64,000 nt of DNA, taken from assembly GCF_001939735.1 (NCBI RefSeq), contig NZ_MJIL01000085.1, forward strand, positions 63,009 through 127,008, given 5' to 3'. Under the pieces are notes generated by a model, which saw only the letters and a program-made list of their open reading frames with translations, was not told the DNA's origin and ran no database searches. The translations under genes and the position numbers were made by a program. Origin of the DNA: Photobacterium proteolyticum. Lineage in GTDB: Bacteria; Pseudomonadota; Gammaproteobacteria; Enterobacterales; Vibrionaceae. Shown here piece after piece: positions 35,620 through 43,443 of this stretch; the first letter of the stretch is position 1, and each line of letters starts with the position of its first letter.

Positions 35620-36783
35620 TTAGCCGATAAACTTAGTTTCGGTTAACCGTGCCCGTGCCTGCTCCAAGTCGTCTCTTGCCACTAACACTATCGGGCCGGT
35701 ACAGCCCATGCCTGTGCGGGCAAAGATGTTAGCCTTCCACAGCGCCTGGCAGGCATCTTCAATCTCGAGGATATCAATACCGCCAATTTCTGCGTCAGTA
35801 ACCTTCTCCGGTGGTGCAGTCACTTCTGCCTTGGCCTCTACCGGTTGCTTAGGTTGGCGATACTTGGCCAGCACGCTGTTCAACCCGGCCAACGACGCCG
35901 CTTCCCACTCTTCATCGACTCGCTTCATAACACTCCCTTTTGCAGCATCTGCACACAGTCTCATCGCGCCGGCTACAACAGGGGCGCCTGAGGCTCTTGA
36001 AATGATATTTATCAGCTTGTCGGAAGCGCCCTCACCCAACCCCGGACCGTAGCCGAAGCCTGATGCTTCATAGCTGCCGCCAGTGGTGAACGAAGAGAAC
36101 ATCTTCATAAGTAGGTTACCGGTCAGGCTATCAGTCACCATGACATCCGGTGTGCCTTGTAGCAGGTCATTGCCTCGCATTGCGATACCGCCATCGGCAC
36201 GACCAGACTCCGCAAAGTGGATGTCATAGCCGCCTTCGGCAAGCTCACGCAAACTACGCTCGCACAGTGCCGCACCGTCGATATTCAAAACACCGACTGT
36301 TGGCTTTTTGATACCGCTCGCCTTGGCCAGTGCAATACCATAAATCGTATTTTTCAGCAGTGCTGCCTGGCGGTTGGTATCTGTGGTACCCGTTGTCGAG
36401 GCGATGATCATTTCACGACCTGTTCCCGGGGTTACCACTTTTCCCATGGTGCTCACACCCAGCGGGAATGCGTAATGCAAGGTCACACAACCATCGATCT
36501 TTTTGTCAGCGAACAGCCCTTCCATCACCTTGTGGCACTCGTGAAGATCGGCCGCCGGATAGCATTCGAATCCGCACTCAGGATCGTCACAGCCAATCAG
36601 TACCGGTTCGATATCGCTATACTGGCGAGCGACCAACTGAGCGCCGCGAAGTAACTCCTGAGGACCATGCTCGCTGCCAACTAATGTCAGGGCGATGCGG
36701 GTCTTCTTGCCAAACTGGCCGCTAAGCAGGCCATCAGCCATGGCGTTGAAGGTATCGGACAGTTGTTGATTGATGTTACTCAT
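35620..36783 (-). CDS. grdD: Glycine reductase component C, alpha subunit GrdD
   Basis: With GrdC, takes the acetyl group from the GrdA thio/seleno-ester and releases acetyl phosphate. 387 residues with a PlsX-like phosphate acyltransferase fold: VGSEHGPQELLRGA near the start, TLHYAFPLGVSTMGKV, STTGTTDTNRQAALL, MVTDSLTGNLLMKM. The C-terminal GMGCTGPIV holds C361, corresponding to the cysteine proposed to carry the acetyl group. 12 bases after grdC; a 176-base gap to selD contains a small hairpin (35466-35478). Confidence 0.9.
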   Translation of the reverse strand: MSNINQQLSDTFNAMADGLLSGQFGKKTRIALTLVGSEHGPQELLRGAQLVARQYSDIEPVLIGCDDPECGFECYPAADLHECHKVMEGLFADKKIDGCVTLHYAFPLGVSTMGKVVTPGTGREMIIASTTGTTDTNRQAALLKNTIYGIALAKASGIKKPTVGVLNIDGAALCERSLRELAEGGYDIHFAESGRADGGIAMRGNDLLQGTPDVMVTDSLTGNLLMKMFSSFTTGGSYEASGFGYGPGLGEGASDKLINIISRASGAPVVAGAMRLCADAAKGSVMKRVDEEWEAASLAGLNSVLAKYRQPKQPVEAKAEVTAPPEKVTDAEIGGIDILEIEDACQALWKANIFARTGMGCTGPIVLVARDDLEQARARLTETKFIG

Positions 36784-36795
36784 AGCAACCTCCGA

Positions 36796-38328
36796 TTACT
36801 GTTCGCGATTTAACAAGTTCTCAGCCACATCACGCATTGCCTGGGCAACAACCTGCTTGACCTGAGCCTCATCAAACACTTCTTCCTGCTTGCCGCTGTT
36901 TTTCTGAACCACAAAGCTCAGACCATCAAACAGGTTGGTCATACGGCCCAGGAACAAGCTGCCCTTGCCGACCATCATGAAGTTGTTGATGTCACCGTTG
37001 ACAATCATTTCGCGACCGAAGCCCAGGAATGGAACGCCTGACGGGATGTGGCCCTGAGTCGGTGCAAAGCCTGTCATACCATGCTCAGCAACAAACTGAG
37101 GTAGCTGGGTGCGCTCTAGCTGGCCTTCTTTAACCGCTAGCGCCGCAATCATCTTGTAGTTTGACTCCGGAACATTACCGGCACCTGCTGGCTTGGTAAT
37201 TTCTGGGTTTTGCATTTCGACAGAGTACTTGTCGATGTCAGTCATTGCCATACCGGCATTTTTCAGCGGGTTGGCAATCAGTGCTGTCATAACAGCCTGT
37301 GGAGAGGAGCCGGTACCGATCTGATGGCGACCAACAATATCAGTATTGATTTCAGGACTGATACCGTCGTTTTCTGTCACCATACAGGCAAAGCCAGCCA
37401 GACAGTCTTCCAGTACCGGCATGTCGTTTTTAACATGGTCACGGCCGTTCATGCCCAGTTTGGCAACGGCGCCACCAGCAACAACCATCACGTTCTTGAA
37501 TACGCCGGATTTAACCAAGGCGGCAGCCAGTGTCATCGCGTGGGCAGGTGCCGCACAGAAACCACGTACATCCGAACCCGTTGCGGTATTACAGCCGATA
37601 ACCTCACCAATCGCTTTGGCGAAGTTACCGCCGCCACGCTGGTTGATGTCACCACAGGCTTCTTCCGAACATTCGATTAGGTAATCAACCTTGTCGAGCT
37701 CAATACCCTGCTGTTTCAGGTGCATGGCCGCCATTACGCCTGATGCCTTGGTACACAAGTTTTCAAGCATAATATGGGCAGACAGGTTTTCATCCTCGTC
37801 GTGGGCGGCTTTCACACAGCCGACCAGCTCACTGTTCATCATCAGCACTTCCGCCTGATGATTTTCAACCAGCGCCAGGATCTCATCTTTGGTGATAAGC
37901 TGGTGGCCGGCAAACAGGTCAACATCACCGTATAGGGCATGCTGGCCAACCTTTGGCTGATAGGTGTCAATAAATTCTTGAGTGAAATGAACCAGGTTGA
38001 ACACGTCTACGTGGTTCAACATGGCATAGAAACTTTCCTGGCTATAAATTTCGCCGAACTTGCCTTCGTGAGAAGTATGTTCTTTGTTCTCAAACCATGG
38101 CTGGGGAATATCTGCCAACTGTTGTGGGGTAAGGTTACCGATATAACACTGGTTGGCCGGGTAAGAAACCACGTCTTCATAAGGACGAAGGTGGTCTTTT
38201 AGCTGCTGTAAATAGCTGTCTGCCGGGTCTTTAGCCCGAGACTGCACCTGTACCGAACCATGTTGAATCAATACATCTGGGGTATGGGCGAGCACATAGC
38301 TCACACCTTTAATTACTGCGTATCCCAT
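36796..38328 (-). CDS. grdC: Glycine reductase component C, beta subunit GrdC
   Basis: Partner of GrdD in acetyl phosphate release. 510 residues with a thiolase/FabH-like architecture: ECSEEACGDINQRGGGNFAKAIGE, GSDVRGFCAAPAHAMTLAAALVKSG and GFAPTQGHIPSG segments are typical of GrdC. ATG with AGGAGTAACA upstream. It lies 72 bases after the proximal grdA copy and 12 before grdD. No second grdC is present. The membership is clear from sequence and position. Confidence 0.9.
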   Translation of the reverse strand: MGYAVIKGVSYVLAHTPDVLIQHGSVQVQSRAKDPADSYLQQLKDHLRPYEDVVSYPANQCYIGNLTPQQLADIPQPWFENKEHTSHEGKFGEIYSQESFYAMLNHVDVFNLVHFTQEFIDTYQPKVGQHALYGDVDLFAGHQLITKDEILALVENHQAEVLMMNSELVGCVKAAHDEDENLSAHIMLENLCTKASGVMAAMHLKQQGIELDKVDYLIECSEEACGDINQRGGGNFAKAIGEVIGCNTATGSDVRGFCAAPAHAMTLAAALVKSGVFKNVMVVAGGAVAKLGMNGRDHVKNDMPVLEDCLAGFACMVTENDGISPEINTDIVGRHQIGTGSSPQAVMTALIANPLKNAGMAMTDIDKYSVEMQNPEITKPAGAGNVPESNYKMIAALAVKEGQLERTQLPQFVAEHGMTGFAPTQGHIPSGVPFLGFGREMIVNGDINNFMMVGKGSLFLGRMTNLFDGLSFVVQKNSGKQEEVFDEAQVKQVVAQAMRDVAENLLNREQ

Positions 38329-38400
38329 TGTTACTCCTGCATCCGAGCCGGATAGTAGGTTCGAGCCAGAGGCCTGACCCGAACCAGCATTGAGATATAC

Positions 38401-38865
38401 TTATGCTAATGCAGTTTCGCTGCGGTATTGTTGCATTTCCGCTTTAATCGCATCGACATCAAGTACCATTTCCATCATTCCGACCTGCTCGTCATAGACT
38501 GCCGGATCGACGGCTTCTTTAATTTCGTCTTCAACCACGTGATAACAAGAAAGTCCTAACTGGACTCCCGCCAATGGTCCTGCAAAAGTCGGATCGCCGG
38601 TGGTGACGGTTTCACATGCCAGGCCAGAAGCTTCTGCTTCTGCGCCGCCAAGAATCACAACAAGATTCTCTGCGCCTTTTTCCTCGGCAAGGGTTTTAAT
38701 CCGCTTTTGGTTCTCAAGATCCATTGCGCCTGCGCTTGTTCAAACGAAACATTCTGTAGTAGAGAAAGCAACGTGAGCACCTGTGGTCTTCATGCAAGCT
38801 TCAATTGCCTGACCAGGTACGCCATCGCGGTCTCCAAGAATGATCACTGTTTTATTAGCGAACAC
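38401..38865 (-). CDS. grdA: Glycine reductase selenoprotein A, copy 1
   Basis: Small carrier protein of glycine reductase; its selenocysteine receives the carboxymethyl group from component B and hands a ketene-derived acetyl unit to component C. 154 residues from the GTG at 38865 (GGGAGAAAGATT before it) when TGA at codon 42 (38740-38742) is read as Sec: the hallmark [15 protein letters not shown]. Without recoding only the C-terminal 107 residues would be called. The redox Cys of GLACETVT follows. Lies 14 bases after a second grdA copy and 72 before grdC. Confidence 0.93.
38717..38742 (-). promoter_or_regulatory. Sec codon and SECIS-like region of grdA copy 1
   Basis: After the UGA (38742-38740) the sequence CAAGC-GCAGGC-GC can form a short stem with a GCAGGC loop. 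The same loop (GCAGGT) recurs at the same distance in copy 2, where CCAGC and GCTATGG pair better. A weak but conserved element. Confidence 0.4.
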
Positions 38866-38879
38866 AATCTTTCTCCCGA

Positions 38880-39347
38880 TTAAACATACTTTCCGAATTG
38901 CTCACGATACTCTTTGACCTCTGCCACGATGGCATCGACATCAAGTACCATTTCCATCATGCTTATCTGCTCGTCATAGACGTCAGAATCCACATTGTCT
39001 TTAATTTCCGGCTCAACCACATGATAACAAGAGAGTCCTAACTGGACTCCGGCTAATGGTCCGGCAAAAGTAGGATCGCCGTTTGTCACGGTTTCACATG
39101 CAAGGCCAGAAGCTTCCGCTTCAGCACCACCAAGTACGACTACCAGATTCTCTGGGCCGAACTCGTCAGCAAAACCTTTAATCCTCTTTTGGTTTTCCAG
39201 ATCCATAGCACCTGCGCTGGTTCAGACGAAACACTCAGTTGTAGAGAAAAGAACATGTGCGCCAGCAGTTTTGATACAAGCTTCGATAGCCTGTCCTGGA
39301 ACACCGTCTCTGTCTCCCAAGATAATAACTTTCTTATCTTTGAGCAT
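38880..39347 (-). CDS. grdA: Glycine reductase selenoprotein A, copy 2
   Basis: A second GrdA of 155 residues, from ATG at 39347 (GGAGTGAACA before it), with Sec at codon 42 (39222-39224) in the same [19 protein letters not shown] context. It differs from copy 1 mainly at the extreme N terminus (LKDKK against FANKT), around residues 56-62 and in the C-terminal third. DNA between them has diverged at many third positions, so the duplication is not recent. Tandem grdA pairs may increase the amount of the carrier protein. First of the core grd genes after the thioredoxin pair. Confidence 0.93.
39199..39224 (-). promoter_or_regulatory. Sec codon and SECIS-like hairpin of grdA copy 2
   Basis: After the UGA (39224-39222), CCAGC and GC-TA-TGG pair around GCAGGT, giving a short stem with a bulge. 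The GGT-containing loop resembles those bound by SelB. Confidence 0.5.
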
Positions 39348-39379
39348 TGTTCACTCCAAGGGTACAGATTACTAAGGTT

Positions 39380-39439
39380 ATGTTGTTGCCAGTTGCCCGG
39401 TACAACATGTTTTCTAAAAACGCAGTTTCAGTGTGAAAC
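39380..39439 (-). promoter_or_regulatory. Two hairpins between trx and grdA
   Basis: In the 156-base gap after the thioredoxin gene, GTTTCA-CAC-TGAAAC (39439-39425) is followed on the minus strand by five T, and a second stem pairs ATGTTGT with ACAACAT (39408-39380). The first looks like a weak terminator or attenuator, so grdA may be transcribed or processed separately from the thioredoxin pair. Confidence 0.5.
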
Positions 39440-39503
39440 GTTGTTTTTCTATTTGTTCAACAGGTTAGATAACCTATTCAATACAAATTCTTTTCAGTTG
39501 GCC

Positions 39504-39830
39504 TTACGCTTTTTCAGCGATGAAGCTTTCAACTTCTTGTGCAATTTCTTCAATTTCAAGCTCTTCACCAGACAGGTGCTTCACTTTTTCGCCGTTCTTG
39601 TAGAACACAATTGAAGGTAGACCCATCACTTTCTGCGCCATTGCCAAACGACGGTTACCCTGGATGTTTAGCTTGCAGAATTTGATCTCTTCACCGTATT
39701 GCTCAGCCAGTTTGATGACATCAGGCATTAGCTCAATGCATCGGCCGCAGTTTTCGCTCCAGAAATCAACCAAGACAACACCGTCGACGTTAACTTCAGT
39801 ATCGAAATTTTCTTTGTTCAATTCGATCAT
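39504..39830 (-). CDS. Thioredoxin of the glycine reductase operon
   Basis: A 108-residue thioredoxin-fold protein that would pass electrons to GrdA. The active site is CGRC at 28-31 in the context DFWSENCGRCIELMP, where housekeeping thioredoxin has WCGPC: the Trp before the first Cys is replaced by Asn and Pro by Arg. The cis-Pro is present in MGLPSIVFYKNG. Atypical active sites are also known in thioredoxins of clostridial grd operons, so specialisation for glycine reductase is likely. The reductase gene precedes it by 10 bases. Confidence 0.88.
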   Translation of the reverse strand: MIELNKENFDTEVNVDGVVLVDFWSENCGRCIELMPDVIKLAEQYGEEIKFCKLNIQGNRRLAMAQKVMGLPSIVFYKNGEKVKHLSGEELEIEEIAQEVESFIAEKA

Positions 39831-39840
39831 TGCGTTTCCC

Positions 39841-41052
39841 TTAATACAGAGTTTCTAACTCAGCGATATCCTTCACATCTACTCGCTTGGCTTCCTGCCC
39901 AGCGTCAAATCTGATTACTACGGGCACTTCTTTCACATTGAAGCGGTTGGCAATGTTCTGGCTCTTGTAGGTATCGATAGTCACGACACGCTGATCCGGC
40001 TGATCTTTACAGTGCACTTCAAGTTCGTTGATAACATCCAGGCTTTCTTTGCTCAGCGGGTTCCAGAATGCCACCATAGCTGTGCCGTCAAACTCGGCAA
40101 CAGACTTACGCCAACTCTCTTCTTCTTCGATATAGCGGTCGGCTGCTACTGCTGCAACTGCGCCATCCCCTGCCGCTGTTACTACCTGGCGTAAGAACTT
40201 ATCGGTTACGTCGCCAGCTGCGAAAATGCCCGGAACGCTCGTTTCCTGCTTCTCGTTGGTGATCACGTAGCCCTGCGGTGTCAGCTCAATCAGCTCCTTG
40301 ACGAATTCAGTCTTCGGCACGGTACCAACGAACATGAACACACCGTCGGTCGACATTTCAGTGATCTCACCTGTTTTCAGGTTCTTCAGCTTCACGCCGT
40401 CAACCAGCTCGTCACCACAAATCTCTTCCACCACTGAGTTCCATACAAACTCGATTTTGTCGTTGGCGAAAGCCTGTTCCTGTGCCGTACGATCCGCATC
40501 CAGAATGCCCTGATCGTGCAAGACAATCATGGTCACTTTATTCACGAACTTGGTCAGGAAGACAGACTCTTCAACTGCCGTATTACCTGAACCAACAACC
40601 ACAACATCCAGCTCTTCATAGAAATCCGCATCGCAGGTTGCACAGTAAGAAACACCTTTACCACGGAATTCTGCTTCACCCTTGATACCCAGGATGCGAG
40701 GCGTTGCTCCGGTTGCAATAATGATGCTCTTGGTCTGGAACTCTTCGCCTTTGTTGGTTTTCAGCGTTTTGATGAAACCATCTTCTGCAATACTGATATC
40801 CGTAACTAAACCACGGGCAAACTCGACACCAAACTTATTACAGTGGTCACGGAACATATCCATGAGCTGCGGGCCGGTTGCTTCAAGGATTCCCGGATAG
40901 TTTTCCATTTCGCTGGTTGTTGCTGCCTGGCCACCGGTATTACGCTTATCTTCAAGAATTAGCGTTTTCATTTTGCCGCGGGCTGCATAAACACCTGCTG
41001 ACATACCGCCCGAGCCGCCACCAATAATGATGACATCGTATAGTTCTGACAT
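39841..41052 (-). CDS. Thioredoxin reductase with fused degenerate thioredoxin domain
   Basis: Flavoprotein expected to reduce the operon's thioredoxin. 403 residues from ATG at 41052 (GGTGAT upstream). Residues 1-312 form a standard reductase: FAD fold IIGGGSGG, redox pair CATC (137-140), NADPH fold VVGSGNTAVEE and AAGDVTD. The next ~90 residues are an extra thioredoxin-like domain: AFWNPLSKESLD stands where a CxxC active site should be, both cysteines gone, while the cis-Pro region VKEVPVVIRFDAG is kept. A docking or folding role is possible. First gene of the operon. Regular bacterial TrxB is about 315 residues. Confidence 0.88.
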   Translation of the reverse strand: MSELYDVIIIGGGSGGMSAGVYAARGKMKTLILEDKRNTGGQAATTSEMENYPGILEATGPQLMDMFRDHCNKFGVEFARGLVTDISIAEDGFIKTLKTNKGEEFQTKSIIIATGATPRILGIKGEAEFRGKGVSYCATCDADFYEELDVVVVGSGNTAVEESVFLTKFVNKVTMIVLHDQGILDADRTAQEQAFANDKIEFVWNSVVEEICGDELVDGVKLKNLKTGEITEMSTDGVFMFVGTVPKTEFVKELIELTPQGYVITNEKQETSVPGIFAAGDVTDKFLRQVVTAAGDGAVAAVAADRYIEEEESWRKSVAEFDGTAMVAFWNPLSKESLDVINELEVHCKDQPDQRVVTIDTYKSQNIANRFNVKEVPVVIRFDAGQEAKRVDVKDIAELETLY

Positions 41053-42017
41053 ATTTATCACCGATTTTTATTTTCACTACCACATGCCATCTACACCTAG
41101 CACTTATTCACTATTAATAAGTGTTACGAATATCTATGGCACTTCAAAATAAATCAGTTCTCGACGCAAGCTTTATAAGCCCTACGGTTTATACGAACAA
41201 TGCGAGATAACTAATCGCCACTCTCATCATTTAAAATCAGATAGTAAAAGGTATTGTATTCTCTATATAAGCAAGTAATTAATTTTATTAGTTTTACCTA
41301 TATATAGATGATTGACTCTCATCCTTAACAACTTGTAGGCGATTATAATTAGTAATGTTTATTTTTTTGTGAGCAATGCCCAATTACAGGATAAAACACT
41401 GAAATAGAACTGCTAATGATACATAGATCATATTCAACCATAAGCACCTTGAATAACTAGGGTTATTTTAAGCACAAAAAGTAATTAAAATGAGAAATTT
41501 CGTTACACTATAAGAAATACCATACCTCTATAGTGTCAAATTTCCTCAAATTTCTACGATCTGACACTTTAATTACTAATATTTTATAAATTTTAACAAA
41601 GCTGACAAATAACATTTACCATTAGAATAACTAATGCTTAGGTTAAAAAAATATAGTGAACCAGTTGCACATAAAAAATCAGTGGCACGAAAGATTAATT
41701 TTCCACCGCAAATTATTATGATTACCCAATGAAATATGTTTTATTTTTATTTGTTATGACTATAAACAGTAAGATTCAAATTCAGTAAATTCACTGCATA
41801 CAAGCAAATAACTTAGTTAAACAATCATTTCATTTGAATTTAAAGCACCTATCATCAAAAACAGCAATAACACATAGCAACAACTACACACCCAATCGAT
41901 ACCAGCAGAATCTTCCGCGTTAATTTTAAATGATAAGAGGATAATGCTCACAAAACCCCTGTTTGATAGAATGATAATCTCCGCCCCGAAGTTCATATAG
42001 ACATTTGGAGTTACGCA
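41053..42017. other. Long AT-rich region upstream of the grd operon
   Basis: About 960 bases with no credible gene, between the divergent grd operon and the aminopeptidase gene. It contains a hairpin at 41101-41123 (CACTTATT with AATAAGTG), 50 bases before the first grd gene, and TGTCAAATTTC and CTGACAC-type repeats near 41535-41567. I looked for a glycine riboswitch core and for CRP or FNR dyads and found none that convinced me. It must contain promoters for both directions. Confidence 0.5.
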
Positions 42018-43415
42018 ATGGATACACTGCAATACACTAATGGTTGGCTCAATCTTGAAAATAACCGAATCGATGAGATCAATCATTTCTGTGAAGACTA
42101 CAAACATTTTCTCAATGCAGGAAAAACAGAACGCCAATGCGTGAAAGCAGCTATTGCAGAAGCCAAGCAGCATGGCTTCCGCCCTATTGAAGAATTTGAA
42201 CAACTAGTCGCTGGGGATAAAGTATATTTCATCAACCGCAATAAGAACGTTGTGTTAACTGTTGTAGGCAAACGTCCTATTTGTGAAGGTATTCGATTTG
42301 TCGTTTCCCATATCGATTCCCCTCGCCTGGATCTAAAGCCTAACCCGATGTACGAGAAGAATGAGCTGGCGCTAATGCGTACTCATTATTACGGCGGCAT
42401 CAAGAAGTATCAGTGGGCTTCTCGCCCGTTGGCCTTGCACGGTGTTGTAGTGACTAAGTCAGGCCGTGCCGTAGATATTGTTATCGGTGAAGACCCTCAA
42501 GACCCTGTTTTCACCATCCCGGACTTGCTACCGCACCTGGACAAGAAAGTTCAGCGCGAACGTAATGCTGCAGAAGTCCTGAAAGGTGAAGAACTGCAAA
42601 TCATCGTCGGCTCTGTGCCTATGTCCTTCGATGACGAAAAGATCAAAGACAAGGTCAAACAGCACATTCTTATCAAGCTGCACGAGAAGTATGAAATCAC
42701 AGAGCCTGACTTCATCTCTGCCGAGCTAATGCTAGTCCCTGCCGGTGATGCACGTGATGTTGGTATTGATCAGGGTATCGTTGGTGCCTATGGCCAGGAC
42801 GACCGTATCTGCGCCTATACATCACTCGAAGCCATCCTGGAAATTCCGACTCCGGAACAAACAGCTGTCTGCTTCCTGGTAGATAAAGAGGAAATTGGCT
42901 CGTCTGGTGCAACAGGTCTAGAATCCCGCTATCTTGAATTTTTCACTGGCGAGTTATTAATCCGTCAGGCAGGCACACAGTATAACGACCAGATGCTGCG
43001 TCGCTGTCTGTGGAAATCCTATGCCCTGTCCTCAGATGTCAATGCCGGGCTTAACCCGTTATTTGAATCTGTGCATGATGCACAAAACGCCTCCAAGTTG
43101 GGCTACGGGCTTGTGCTGACCAAATATACTGGCCATGGCGGCAAAGCCGGATCGAATGATGCCGATGCCGAGTATGTCGCGGCTCTTCGCCGTATTTTCG
43201 ACGACCACGAAATCACCTGGCAAACCGGTTTGCTTGGCAAGGTGGACGAAGGCGGCGGCGGCACTGTGGCTAAATACCTCGCGCACTATGGCATTAATAC
43301 CATCGATGCCGGTGCTGCCTTACTTTCTATGCACTCGCCGTTCGAACTGGCCTCCAAGTTCGATATTTACGAATTGTACCGTGCCTACAAGACATTCTAT
43401 ACCGAAGCTCTGTAG
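42018..43415 (+). CDS. M18 family aminopeptidase
   Basis: Cytoplasmic two-zinc aminopeptidase of the aspartyl aminopeptidase/aminopeptidase I family. 465 residues. Visible metal and catalytic segments: SHIDSPRLDLKPNP with the first His and Asp, DKEEIGSSGATG with the catalytic and metal glutamates, SSDVNAGLNP with the Asp, and MHSPFELASK with the last His. It removes N-terminal residues from peptides. 28 bases before a peptide transporter, so uptake and breakdown of peptides are coupled. Divergent from the grd operon. Confidence 0.9.
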   Translation: MDTLQYTNGWLNLENNRIDEINHFCEDYKHFLNAGKTERQCVKAAIAEAKQHGFRPIEEFEQLVAGDKVYFINRNKNVVLTVVGKRPICEGIRFVVSHIDSPRLDLKPNPMYEKNELALMRTHYYGGIKKYQWASRPLALHGVVVTKSGRAVDIVIGEDPQDPVFTIPDLLPHLDKKVQRERNAAEVLKGEELQIIVGSVPMSFDDEKIKDKVKQHILIKLHEKYEITEPDFISAELMLVPAGDARDVGIDQGIVGAYGQDDRICAYTSLEAILEIPTPEQTAVCFLVDKEEIGSSGATGLESRYLEFFTGELLIRQAGTQYNDQMLRRCLWKSYALSSDVNAGLNPLFESVHDAQNASKLGYGLVLTKYTGHGGKAGSNDADAEYVAALRRIFDDHEITWQTGLLGKVDEGGGGTVAKYLAHYGINTIDAGAALLSMHSPFELASKFDIYELYRAYKTFYTEAL

Positions 43416-43443
43416 CGTCCTCTGCTGTGATGGAGAATAAACA

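Noticed and set aside
26865..41052. Formate dehydrogenase as the selenoprotein target
   Set aside because: No fdh gene is in the window; the in-frame UGA codons belong to grdA, grdB and selD.
41053..42017. Glycine riboswitch before the grd operon
   Set aside because: I searched both strands by eye for the conserved core and tandem aptamer arrangement and saw neither. A covariance-model scan would settle it.
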